Source: Methanolobus sp. (lineage in GTDB: Archaea; Halobacteriota; Methanosarcinia; Methanosarcinales; Methanosarcinaceae). Taken from it: a stretch of DNA of 64,000 nucleotides. The notes under the pieces were generated by a model that was given only the letters and a program-made list of their open reading frames with translations, was not told the origin of the DNA and did no database searches. The first letter of the stretch is position 1; each line of letters begins with the position of its first letter. The translations under genes and the position numbers were made by a program. The stretch lies in contig JARVGJ010000006.1 of NCBI GenBank assembly GCA_029762595.1, positions 1 to 64,000 on the forward strand, written 5' to 3'. This document shows, in pieces, positions 52,120 to 60,406 of this stretch.

Positions 52120-52401
52120 ATGGAGCCCAATGAGATACTTGCCCTTGTTGCAATGGCAGGTGCATTGTGGTATATGGTGCAAGGCTACTGGACCAATCGG
52201 ATAAACGATCCGGACACAAAGTTTGATCCTGCATATCTCACTCAGACTCTAATTGCCATGCTTGTTTCTGGGTTTGCTTTCCATGAAGTGAGTGTTGAAA
52301 AAGTAGATCTTTTCTCTGTCATCGCTGCCCTTTTAATGGGGATGGGCGGAAATTCGGTTGTCAGCAAGGCGAAAAGGGTTACTTTCAGGGATAAAATGTA
52401 A
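52120..52401 (+). CDS. Small membrane protein, three predicted helices
   Basis: A 93-residue protein with hydrophobic segments near residues 5-22, 41-58 and 62-80 and a basic C-terminus (SKAKRVTFRDKM). GGAGGTGT precedes ATG 52120, so it is well supported as a gene. Family not recognised. Size and topology recall holins, but nothing else viral is nearby. It is flanked by terminator-like T-runs and stands alone. Confidence 0.6.
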   Translation: MEPNEILALVAMAGALWYMVQGYWTNRINDPDTKFDPAYLTQTLIAMLVSGFAFHEVSVEKVDLFSVIAALLMGMGGNSVVSKAKRVTFRDKM

Positions 52402-52536
52402 ATAAGTATAGGCATGAATACTTTTTATATAAACCAAATGATGCGAAGGCACTGAATGGAACTGCATTGATGAATATATGTTCGCTTAATAAAAAGGCGC
52501 TATTTACGACCTTTTCATTGTAAAAGAGCATTGTTA

Positions 52537-52764
52537 TCAGCTTATGTTCGTATCCTGCATGTCTTTTGATATATCCGTGATGCTGCTGATGAATGGACAT
52601 TCTTTAAGCACACCATCATCATCTTCCTGGATTATTGGGACGGGATTCATCATTTCGGGATGTCCGCAATAATAAGCTGTACCTACCCTGTTTCTTCCTG
52701 TTATTCCTGCACATTTCGAGTAAAGTGGAATGTGTTTTTTATAGATGCATGTTAAACAATTCAT
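52537..52764 (-). CDS. Small cysteine-containing protein
   Basis: A 75-residue protein with CLTC near the N-terminus, a Cys at position 18, CGHP and CPF, enough for a small metal site. GGAGG lies 7 bases before ATG 52764, and a TATA-like sequence is upstream on the minus strand. Function is unknown. Confidence 0.6.
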   Translation of the reverse strand: MNCLTCIYKKHIPLYSKCAGITGRNRVGTAYYCGHPEMMNPVPIIQEDDDGVLKECPFISSITDISKDMQDTNIS

Positions 52765-53119
52765 TTGTATCCTCCATATTCTATTTTCTCAACTGGGGAT
52801 ATATAAATAGTATTGTAATATATATGTTTTATATTATATTTTTATTATTTAGTCAACGTTTCTATTTATATGCGCAAGTATCTTTTATATATTGGGTCGA
52901 ATACCTAATTTCATATATATCGTGACAATAATCCTACGATAAAGTCTTAAGATAATAGGCAACCACTATACAAGCAAGATCTCATTACCTGTCATATCAA
53001 TCAATTTTATCTGTTTAAGACAAGAGGCTTCCAGTATGTTTTCATTTTGTTGATCCTTTGTTCTGCTGAAGCAACAATAAGAAATCAAATGTATGCATTG
53101 GGGTATGTGGAGTAATATA
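52765..53119. other. AT-rich gap of 355 bases between divergent genes
   Basis: Very T/A-rich, with several TATA-like stretches (52800-52925). It should hold both divergent promoters. I see no RNA structure or repeat. Confidence 0.4.
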
Positions 53120-53560
53120 ATGAATAAGGATCTTTCTTATGGTTTGTTCATCATTGTTGCTATTGTTGTGATAGGTTTGGCAGGGAACATGTGGTCATGC
53201 GGGCCCGTACAGGTAGAAGGTCTGCTTCTTGTTGATGGTGTGTCTTCAATTGGTTCTTCTGATGTGAATGCTCCCGGTGACATTTACAGATATGAGTTCA
53301 CACTTTACAATAGTGGCAGGGATGACATTTTCATAACCACAGTTGAGCCTGTTCTTATCCAAAGTCCCTATATTGTCAGTTCGCAGGACTCTGTCAAAGA
53401 AGAGATCAACAGTCTTGTAGCTGCAGGCTCTTATGTCACTGTTAAAGGAAACATAGAACTTGATACAGCTGATCTGTCAAAGGAAGAGGTAAGTGGTCTT
53501 GAACCTATACTTTATGTTAATGTCTCATCCACACAATCAATACCATTTTTCAGGCATTGA
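53120..53560 (+). CDS. Membrane-anchored extracytoplasmic beta-domain protein
   Basis: A 146-residue protein from ATG 53120, with GGAG 7 bases upstream. This start is preferred to ATG 53093. One N-terminal helix (about residues 7-25) anchors a beta-sandwich-like domain (YRYEFTLYNSGRDDIFITTV) similar to CARDB-type adhesive domains. Function is unknown. Confidence 0.6.
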   Translation: MNKDLSYGLFIIVAIVVIGLAGNMWSCGPVQVEGLLLVDGVSSIGSSDVNAPGDIYRYEFTLYNSGRDDIFITTVEPVLIQSPYIVSSQDSVKEEINSLVAAGSYVTVKGNIELDTADLSKEEVSGLEPILYVNVSSTQSIPFFRH

Positions 53561-53640
53561 TTTTTTGATAGAAGCAGATGATACCGTTACCAAGTATAAT
53601 ATTAAATGTCATAAGGCTATAATAGGCAGCAGGTGTTAAA

Positions 53641-54096
53641 ATGAAGCTTGAACCTAAAGATAAGGACAAGATCGTATCAATTGTAGCGTCACGCTATTTT
53701 TCAGATCAGGGGTGGAGATGTATCGATCTTAATAATGAGTTTTCCAGGATACTCAGGGCATACGATGAACTAAGGGACCAGTATGATGCTTACCCTTACA
53801 TGAGCAGGGATTGGTATGTGAGCAATTCGGCAACCAAAAGTGTGCATATGTGTGAGAACTGGACTGAACTGAGCGAACTTGTTGAGTTTCTCAATGCCTA
53901 TGGACAGCACTTTGATTTTCTTGTAAAGGATACAAAGAAATCATTATGTATAGCAAGCACTGACGGCTACCTCACATCAGAACAGAAAACAGCTATATCT
54001 GCTGCCCGCCGGTCCCGGTACAATGTTTTTGTTTTCAGGGTGGATGTGCCGGATAACATCGATTTTGAGCTTATGAATATAGGCGGCGGGATTTAA
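53641..54096 (+). CDS. Hypothetical protein, possible degenerate PD-(D/E)xK fold
   Basis: A 151-residue soluble protein. The C-terminal half (FDFLVKD, CIASTDGYLTSEQKTAISAAR, VFVFRVDVP) follows the order of a restriction-endonuclease-like core: Asp, a strand, then a Gln-containing helix and an RV strand. The usual E-x-K is replaced (CIAS), so it would be inactive. This is a weak structural guess. It lies 80 bases after the preceding gene. Confidence 0.5.
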   Translation: MKLEPKDKDKIVSIVASRYFSDQGWRCIDLNNEFSRILRAYDELRDQYDAYPYMSRDWYVSNSATKSVHMCENWTELSELVEFLNAYGQHFDFLVKDTKKSLCIASTDGYLTSEQKTAISAARRSRYNVFVFRVDVPDNIDFELMNIGGGI

Positions 54097-54149
54097 TACT
54101 GACGCTGTCTATCGAAACATTCATATTGTGTGTATTCCATTTCAGCCTA

Positions 54150-54222
54150 CTTTTATATAGTATATATCTGTATTATACCCGAAGTGCTTATGACCATGTA
54201 GCTGGTCTTTCTCTAATGACCA
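54150..54222 (+). promoter_or_regulatory. hppA promoter and alternative hairpins in its leader
   Basis: TATA box TTTATATAG at 54152-54160. GACCA (54192-54196), TGGTC (54203-54207) and GACCA (54218-54222) allow two mutually exclusive 5-bp stems near the predicted 5' end of a leader of about 115 bases. A regulatory switch is only a possibility. Confidence 0.35.
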
Positions 54223-54296
54223 CTACTTAATTAATATTTATAAAAAAACAGAGTAAAAATTACGTTTAAACAAATTATATTGAGAGGAGTTTTAAT

Positions 54297-56318
54297 ATGG
54301 AAGCTTTAATTTATCTTGCCCCTCTTGCCGGTCTTATTAGTTTGATATTTGCCGGCTTCTTTGCACGCAGTGTTCTTAAAGAGGATGCAGGTTCTGCAAA
54401 GATGCAGGAAATAGCAGGTGCCATCCAGGAGGGTGCGATGGCATATTTGAATCGCCAGTATAAAACAATCGCTGTAGTAGCTGTGATCCTTGCTGCTCTG
54501 ATCTTTGTCCTTCTTGCAGATGGTGGGAAGATAGCGTTCGGATTCCTTGTTGGTGCAATCAGTTCCGCAGCAGCAGGATACATTGGTATGAACGTGTCAG
54601 TCCGGGCAAACGTCAGAACTGCCAGTGCAGCATCAAAAGGCTTGCAAAAAGCAATGTCAGTTGCTTTCCGTGGTGGTGCTGTAACAGGTCTTGCTGTGGT
54701 TGGTCTTGCCCTGCTTGGTACAAGTGGTTTCTACATAGTTTACGGTGATGTGGACCTTGTAATAGGATTTGCTTTCGGTGCCAGTCTTATAAGTCTTTTT
54801 GCAAGGGTTGGCGGTGGTATTTTCACCAAGGCTGCAGATGTGGGAGCAGATCTTGTAGGTAAGATCGAAGCCGGGATTCCGGAGGATGACCCACGCAATG
54901 CAGGTGTGATTGCCGACAACGTGGGTGACAATGTGGGTGACTGTGCCGGTATGGGTGCTGATCTGTTTGAAACATATGTAGTAACCGTTCTTGCGTCTAT
55001 GCTTCTTGGTTCACTTATCCTTGATACGTACGCCAATGCAATTCTTTATCCGCTCATCCTTGGTTCAGTAGCGATTTTCGCTTCTATCATTTCCGTATTC
55101 TTTGTGAAGGTCGGTAGTGATGGAAAGATAATGAAGGCTTTGTATAAGGGTGTAGCAGTGTCTGCAATCCTTTGTCTTATCGCTTTCTACTTCGTTACAA
55201 CTTCCCTTATGGGGGACATCAGATTCTACTATGCAGCTTTAGTAGGTGTTGCCATCATGGTTCTGATGGTGGTTTTCACGGAATATTACACTTCCACATC
55301 TTTCCGTCCGGTGAAGACAATAGCAGCAGCATCTGAAACAGGTGCAGGTACCAACGTTATTTCAGGTCTTGCAATCGGTTTTGAGAGTACCGCACTTCCT
55401 GTAATCGTTATTATTGCAGGTATTCTGTCATCCTACTTCATTGTAGGTGGTGCGGCAGCCCCTGCGATTGGTCTTTATGGTATTGCAATTGCAGCAGCTG
55501 CAATGCTCTCGACTACCGGAATGATCGTAGCACTTGATTCATACGGTCCTATAACTGATAATGCAGGTGGCATTGCAGAAATGGCAGGAATGCCATCCGA
55601 AGTACGTAAGATCACCGATGCACTGGATGCTGTAGGTAATACTACAAAGGCTGTTACAAAGGGATATGCAATAGGTTCTGCAGCTCTTGGTGCACTGGCC
55701 CTGTTCGCAGATTACAGGCACAAGGTAAGTCCGGAGGGAACTACGCTTAACCTTAGCCTTGATGATCCTGTGGTCCTTGTGGGACTGTTTATCGGAGGAC
55801 TTCTTCCTTTTGTATTCAGTGCTGTGACAATGAGGGCTGTAGGTAAGGCGGCTTTTGAGATAGTCAATGAGGTTCGCCGTCAGTTCCGTGAGATTCCCGG
55901 TATCATGGAGGGGACCACAAAGCCTGAATATGGGAAATGTGTTGACATCGTAACTGCAGCAGCAATTCGTGAAATGGCCATACCTGGTGCCCTTGCTATC
56001 TTCGTACCTCTCCTTGTAGGACTGGTGCTTGGACCTGAAGCTCTTGGTGGTCTGCTTATCGGTATCATTATCTGTGGTCTCTTGCTTGCGCTCACAATGG
56101 ACAACGGTGGCGGTGCATGGGACAATGCAAAGAAGCTCATAGAAGATGGTAAATATGGTGGAAAAGGCTCCGAGGCCCACAAGGCAGCTATCGTCGGTGA
56201 CACTGTAGGTGACCCTTTCAAGGACACATCAGGACCTGCTCTGAATGCCCTGATAAAAGTTGTGAACATGGTTGCTATCCTGTTCTCTTCACTATTTATC
56301 GGTGCAGGTATCTTCTAA
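54297..56318 (+). CDS. hppA: Membrane H+-translocating pyrophosphatase, K+-independent type
   Basis: A 673-residue integral membrane pump with about 16 helices that uses pyrophosphate hydrolysis to move protons. The [19 protein letters not shown] and C-terminal [16 protein letters not shown] motifs hold the Mg-pyrophosphate site. [10 protein letters not shown] (Lys451) carries the lysine that replaces alanine in K+-dependent enzymes, so this is the K+-independent class. GAGAGGAG precedes ATG. Confidence 0.95.
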   Translation: MEALIYLAPLAGLISLIFAGFFARSVLKEDAGSAKMQEIAGAIQEGAMAYLNRQYKTIAVVAVILAALIFVLLADGGKIAFGFLVGAISSAAAGYIGMNVSVRANVRTASAASKGLQKAMSVAFRGGAVTGLAVVGLALLGTSGFYIVYGDVDLVIGFAFGASLISLFARVGGGIFTKAADVGADLVGKIEAGIPEDDPRNAGVIADNVGDNVGDCAGMGADLFETYVVTVLASMLLGSLILDTYANAILYPLILGSVAIFASIISVFFVKVGSDGKIMKALYKGVAVSAILCLIAFYFVTTSLMGDIRFYYAALVGVAIMVLMVVFTEYYTSTSFRPVKTIAAASETGAGTNVISGLAIGFESTALPVIVIIAGILSSYFIVGGAAAPAIGLYGIAIAAAAMLSTTGMIVALDSYGPITDNAGGIAEMAGMPSEVRKITDALDAVGNTTKAVTKGYAIGSAALGALALFADYRHKVSPEGTTLNLSLDDPVVLVGLFIGGLLPFVFSAVTMRAVGKAAFEIVNEVRRQFREIPGIMEGTTKPEYGKCVDIVTAAAIREMAIPGALAIFVPLLVGLVLGPEALGGLLIGIIICGLLLALTMDNGGGAWDNAKKLIEDGKYGGKGSEAHKAAIVGDTVGDPFKDTSGPALNALIKVVNMVAILFSSLFIGAGIF

Positions 56319-56334
56319 AAAAAGGTAAAATTCT

Positions 56335-56368
56335 TTTCCGGCAAAAGCCGGAAATCTTTCTATTTTTT
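56335..56368 (+). terminator. hppA terminator
   Basis: TTTCCGGC (56335-56342), loop AAAA, GCCGGAAA (56347-56354), followed by TCTTTCTATTTTTTAC. Confidence 0.8.
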
Positions 56369-56514
56369 ACTTCTATTTCCGGACTTTATTGTGGTGCAGG
56401 GCCATGATTTACCAGCTTATTCTGGTTTTAAAACTAAAAATATACATTTTATATGTTGTCATAGTTCCGGCTTAAAAAAATAAACAGTATCTTTGGTATT
56501 GTTGTGTGAAAATC

Positions 56515-56694
56515 TTATTTCTTTCCAAGGAAATAGTAAGCTATAGCCCCAAGAACACCAAAAATGATTGCAATAATTATCCAGAGAGCTTTCTTTATTG
56601 GTTCAAGTCCTTTGTTCCGAACCATCACATCATATATAACCCAGACAACAGATACCAGGGTTATCAATCCCCATATGTTGTATGCCATAGACAT
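56515..56694 (-). CDS. Small PLDc_N-type membrane protein (59 residues)
   Basis: An open frame shorter than 60 codons. ATG at 56694 has GAGGTG upstream. The protein has two transmembrane helices: IWGLITLVSVVWVIYDV, and IIIAIIFGVLGAIAYYF followed by LGKK. Between them is a short loop VRNKGLEPIKKALW. This is the pattern of the phospholipase D nuclease N-terminal (PLDc_N) family, in which the hairpin stands alone. Function is unknown. It is convergent with hppA, beyond its terminator. Confidence 0.8.
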   Translation of the reverse strand: MSMAYNIWGLITLVSVVWVIYDVMVRNKGLEPIKKALWIIIAIIFGVLGAIAYYFLGKK

Positions 56695-56889
56695 AATTTA
56701 CACCTCAAAAAAGATAGCTTGCAGCACCTATATATGTTTATCTGAATTTTTCACCATTAATAGCATTGTCTTTTCCCAGGCTATATAACTTGACTAATAT
56801 TATCTAATGATTCAACTTTTAAAAAAGCCCTGAATTTAAAACAGAACATAAGGATAAATTCTCCCGGATCTAAGAACAAAACATATTTC

Positions 56890-56972
56890 GCACGGGTGGT
56901 TTGGTTTATATATTTGGGGAGTGGGGTTTAAGTGTGGGAGTGGGTTTTGTGTATGAAATGAGCCACCCGTGC
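56890..56972. repeat. Perfect 10-bp inverted repeat enclosing a C-free G-tract segment
   Basis: GCACGGGTGG (56890-56899) and CCACCCGTGC (56963-56972) are perfect inverted repeats. The 63 bases between contain no C. They include four G-tracts (56916-56919, 56923-56926, 56936-56938, 56942-56944) arranged as two GGGAGTGGG-like units. The strand bias and enclosure are unusual. A TATA-like TTTATATATT also lies inside. The rest of 56695-57138 holds no gene that I can see. Confidence 0.65.
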
Positions 56973-57138
56973 AAAAACAAACCCTAAATGTAATCATGGT
57001 ATTTATACTTTCCTATTTTGGATTGCGCATTGACATATATATCTTATTCTTCACTAATTCATATTCATATAATGCCATTGTGGGATGCAAATAAATATGA
57101 GTGATACATAGAATGGCAATATCGTCGGAGTTATTTTG

Positions 57139-58047
57139 ATGGTTGAAGAGATTGGAACAGTTATTCGTAAAGGTTTTGGAACCTGGACAAGGAATCTTAA
57201 CATATGTTTACCTTTTATACTTGAGGTTGTAACAGCTATGTTGTTCTTTGTACTTGCGATGTTGATATTCACTGCTTTATTCATTGTTCCAATCGTTTCG
57301 CAACAAAACATAGATCCTGCAAATATTACTCCTGATCAAATGCTTGGCATATTCATTTCCGTTTTTTCGGAAAGCATGTGGCTTATCATTATTGTAGGGC
57401 TCATCCTCCTTCTACTTTACATGTTGTTCCAGTCCTTCTTTGCAGCAGGAGCTATAAGAATGGCAAGTGAAGCTTCAGAAAAAGGAAACACTGGCCTTGG
57501 TGATATGTTCCGGGGCGGAAAGGAGAATTTCATTAATCTTTTCCTTACAAACATACTCGTTTTATTGCTTGCAGTTGCAGGCCTGGTGTTCCTGGTCCCT
57601 GGCATAATTTCGATAGGTGATCTGGATCTTTTCCTTTCAAATCCGCAGAGTTCGGTTGCAGGTGCATCTTTGCTAATTGCAGGCCTGCTTTTATGGGTGT
57701 TATATATCTTTGCTCTGAGCATCATCTTTCTGCTTGTGGACTATGCTCTTGTGATCGATAGGCTGGATCCGATCACAGCAATAGAAAAGGGTATTAATGT
57801 TTTCAGACAGAATATGTTCCCTGTCTTTATTATGTGGGTTCTGGTAATAGGTATTAGTTTTATGCTTAGGCTTTTAGGGGAAGCAACATCCTATCTGGAT
57901 ATGATTGCTCAGCTCTGGTCTTTTGCGGAATTCATTCTCAATATAATTGTTATACAGCCTCTGATAACCGTGTGGCTGACGCGTTTCTACCTTAACAGGG
58001 AAGACCGGAAGCTCTACTCCTTTGATGATTATATGCTGGATTACTGA
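57139..58047 (+). CDS. Polytopic membrane protein, DUF7847/GPDPase-membrane-like
   Basis: A 302-residue protein with about six transmembrane helices. It begins with an amphipathic helix (EEIGTVIRKGFGTWTRN), and the segment DPITAIEKGINVFRQN between helices is typical of this broad archaeal and bacterial membrane family. Function is unknown. ATG 57139 with GGAG 8 bases upstream is better than TTG 57136. Its end overlaps the convergent ttuA-like gene by seven bases. Confidence 0.7.
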   Translation: MVEEIGTVIRKGFGTWTRNLNICLPFILEVVTAMLFFVLAMLIFTALFIVPIVSQQNIDPANITPDQMLGIFISVFSESMWLIIIVGLILLLLYMLFQSFFAAGAIRMASEASEKGNTGLGDMFRGGKENFINLFLTNILVLLLAVAGLVFLVPGIISIGDLDLFLSNPQSSVAGASLLIAGLLLWVLYIFALSIIFLLVDYALVIDRLDPITAIEKGINVFRQNMFPVFIMWVLVIGISFMLRLLGEATSYLDMIAQLWSFAEFILNIIVIQPLITVWLTRFYLNREDRKLYSFDDYMLDY

Positions 58048-58961
58048 TCACGTTTTAATAACTTGCATGCCTGGCATATGTCGTCTGTACATGCCTGTTT
58101 GCATATGGTACACTTTGATAGGCCTTCCTGTGGGAATTCTCGCCCCAGGATACCTGAGATCTTGTCAAAACCACTCAGCAAGGCATATTTTGTGCCCGGA
58201 TGCCTTACTTCGAATTCATTGAGCATGACTCTTATTTCCTGTCTCATTGCTTCATGCGCATAAGGACATCCGCCAAAACCCAATGGCAGATCGTGAAGGT
58301 AGGCATAGAGCGCAACTTCTTTCTCTGGAATATTCCTCAGAGGTTTCATCCTTAATACAAGTCCTTCCAACTCTTTTGGTGGGGCTAACCTTACCATGCG
58401 TGATACATCACCTTTAAGGTGATTCAAAAGGATGGTTTGGGCCTCATCGTCAAGATTATGGCCTATAGCTAGTTTTGTAGCTCCGATTTCCAGTGCTATT
58501 TTGTTCAGCAGGGATTTGCGCAGCACTCCACAATAACTGCAAGCTCCCTTTTCCCTTTGCATTGGTGCTATCTTATCCATAGTGGTGCCATATTCATCCC
58601 TGAATGAGCGTACAATGTGCCTGATTCCAAGTCTTTCGGTGAGTTCCTTTGCAGAACTGATCGTATCAGGCCTATAGCCGTCAATCCCCTCATCAATGGA
58701 AATTCCCACAAGTTGTATATCTGGTCTCTTGCCAAATATTTTGTCCAATATGTGAAGAGTGGTACTGCTATCCTTTCCACCACTAAGCCCCACTGCAATG
58801 ACTTCGTTCCTTTTGATCCTGTAATGCTTCCTTATGGTATGTTTTATCTTTCGCTCCACATCTTCTATGAAATGTTTTTTGCATAGGTGCATGCCTGAAT
58901 ATTTCTGGAAGATTATGGCATCACTGTTACATTTATTGCATTTTATCGTTTTTGTTCCCAT
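58041..58961 (-). CDS. TtuA/NcsA-type tRNA 2-thiolation enzyme
   Basis: A 306-residue PP-loop protein that thiolates tRNA U54 or U34. It has N-terminal (CNKC, CKKHF) and C-terminal (CTICKQACTDDICQAC) zinc fingers, the ATP loop GLSGGKDS, and cluster cysteines in ACSYCG and GGCPY that match the 4Fe-4S ligands of TtuA. It probably takes sulfur from a ubiquitin-like carrier or sulfide. Confidence 0.9.
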   Translation of the reverse strand: MGTKTIKCNKCNSDAIIFQKYSGMHLCKKHFIEDVERKIKHTIRKHYRIKRNEVIAVGLSGGKDSSTTLHILDKIFGKRPDIQLVGISIDEGIDGYRPDTISSAKELTERLGIRHIVRSFRDEYGTTMDKIAPMQREKGACSYCGVLRKSLLNKIALEIGATKLAIGHNLDDEAQTILLNHLKGDVSRMVRLAPPKELEGLVLRMKPLRNIPEKEVALYAYLHDLPLGFGGCPYAHEAMRQEIRVMLNEFEVRHPGTKYALLSGFDKISGILGREFPQEGLSKCTICKQACTDDICQACKLLKRDQ

Positions 58962-59481
58962 TAACGTAAGGACATGGGATATTATTATTTAAAATTGTCC
59001 TGTTTCTGTGGAGTATAAGTTCAATCTTATTCTTTTTTCAAGTAGCATTGAATAAATCAGGATCATTTATAAAAACTTAAATATCATTTGAATTATTAAT
59101 TGAATGGGGCACGGTGGTACACTTAAAGTGTGCCTTTGGCATTAACTCAATTATCAACAACCAACCAACCAACCACTTTTTACTGAGGTATGCACGTGCC
59201 TTTTTGATAATTGTATATATAGTTTTTCTAGTTATATTGTTTTTTGTATTTATATTATCTTTTGTAGTTGTATCATATTGGCTATCATCATAGTGACACA
59301 TCAAGTTCATTGTTTTATGCCTATAATGGGAAAACGTGGCCATGTTACTATTATATATCTACATAAATATGCTTTTTCAGGTCTATTTGATTTAAATGGA
59401 AATTTACATGCATATATGGCTTAATGAACTTGATAGACAGCACAACATCACAAGCCTTTAAAATAAAATAGAAGTAATACT
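58962..59481. repeat. 520-base gap with nested inverted repeats and a (AACC)n tract
   Basis: GGTACACTTAAAGTGTGCC (59116-59134) is a near-perfect palindrome. CAATTATCAA (59148-59157) and TTGATAATTG (59204-59213) enclose (AACC)4, which is (GGTT)4 on the minus strand, and a GCACGTGC palindrome (59192-59199). ATCAAGTTCATT (59300-59311) and AATGAACTTGAT (59423-59434) form a 12-bp perfect inverted repeat 111 bases apart. A minus-strand TATA-like TATATATAC lies at about 59213-59221. No gene is visible. Confidence 0.55.
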
Positions 59482-60333
59482 ATGAGTGAAGAACTCTTTT
59501 ACCAGAACCAGCTTCAGAATCTTGAAGACATAAAAGCAAAATATTTCATTCAGCTTGATGAGATAGAGAAACAGCGCGCAGAGATTGCTTTAAAAAAGGA
59601 ACAGATAAAATCTGACGAATCCATGCTCATTGGAGAGTATCGCAAGATCCATGAGGCTAAAAAGCTAATTTCCGAGGAATATGAAAAGCTTGAGCGTGAA
59701 AATGAGTTATTGAAAGTCACAAAAAATGAATTTGAGAGGAAGAAATGTATATTTTCGGAAGAATTAAAGCAATTGGAATCACTTATCAAAAGATATGAGC
59801 TGGATAATGAGTCTCTTCAAAAAAGAAAATCAGAACATTACAGGATACTTCGTTATCAATACGAAGAGGAAGTTGTCCTTGCTAAAAGGCAAAAGAGAAT
59901 TTCAAGGAGTAGATCTCGCCTGGATAAACAAATGAAAGATATGCTCGCACAGAAAGAGGAACTTGCTTCTTATGAAATGGATATAGAAATAGGAAACGAA
60001 AAGATAGCACGCAAACGTGAATATTTGAAACATCTTAACGATGATCTCTCTTCAATGGAAAAAGATATCCAATCCAGGGAAAAGGAACTCTCCGAGATGG
60101 AGATAAGAACCGAGAATGAGATTGGGAAGCATGTAACTATTCATAAACAGCATCTTAATATAATCAATAAGGATTCCAGAATTGAGCAACAACTGGCTTA
60201 TATCAAAGTCCTTGAAGAGGATATCTTTGAACTTAAATACAAACTTAAAATAACATCCGATGAGCTTGCACATTTGAAGCTATGTTCCAGAATATTTAAA
60301 CAAACCATTGAACTTCTTTCAACTAAAGCCTAA
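59482..60333 (+). CDS. Long coiled-coil protein
   Basis: A 283-residue protein, nearly all charged heptad-like helix, with Lys, Glu and Leu dominant and a single short basic break (RQKRISRSRSRLDKQ, about residue 135). No signal or membrane helix. It could be structural or a scaffold; function cannot be told. The ribosome site is weak. Confidence 0.65.
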   Translation: MSEELFYQNQLQNLEDIKAKYFIQLDEIEKQRAEIALKKEQIKSDESMLIGEYRKIHEAKKLISEEYEKLERENELLKVTKNEFERKKCIFSEELKQLESLIKRYELDNESLQKRKSEHYRILRYQYEEEVVLAKRQKRISRSRSRLDKQMKDMLAQKEELASYEMDIEIGNEKIARKREYLKHLNDDLSSMEKDIQSREKELSEMEIRTENEIGKHVTIHKQHLNIINKDSRIEQQLAYIKVLEEDIFELKYKLKITSDELAHLKLCSRIFKQTIELLSTKA

Positions 60334-60406
60334 AGGGTATATATAATACAGGCAGCAAACTTTGATGATTTTTTATTTCTGATCGGTATATTGTTTGTGC
60401 GTACCT

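Noticed and set aside
56606..56625. GGTTCAAGTCC resembling a tRNA T-arm
   Set aside because: It lies in the coding sequence of the 59-residue membrane protein and no acceptor stem or anticodon arm can be formed around it.
59077..59343. 88-codon minus-strand open frame over the palindrome cluster
   Set aside because: It runs through the TATA-like box and repeats, has unusual composition and no ribosome site.
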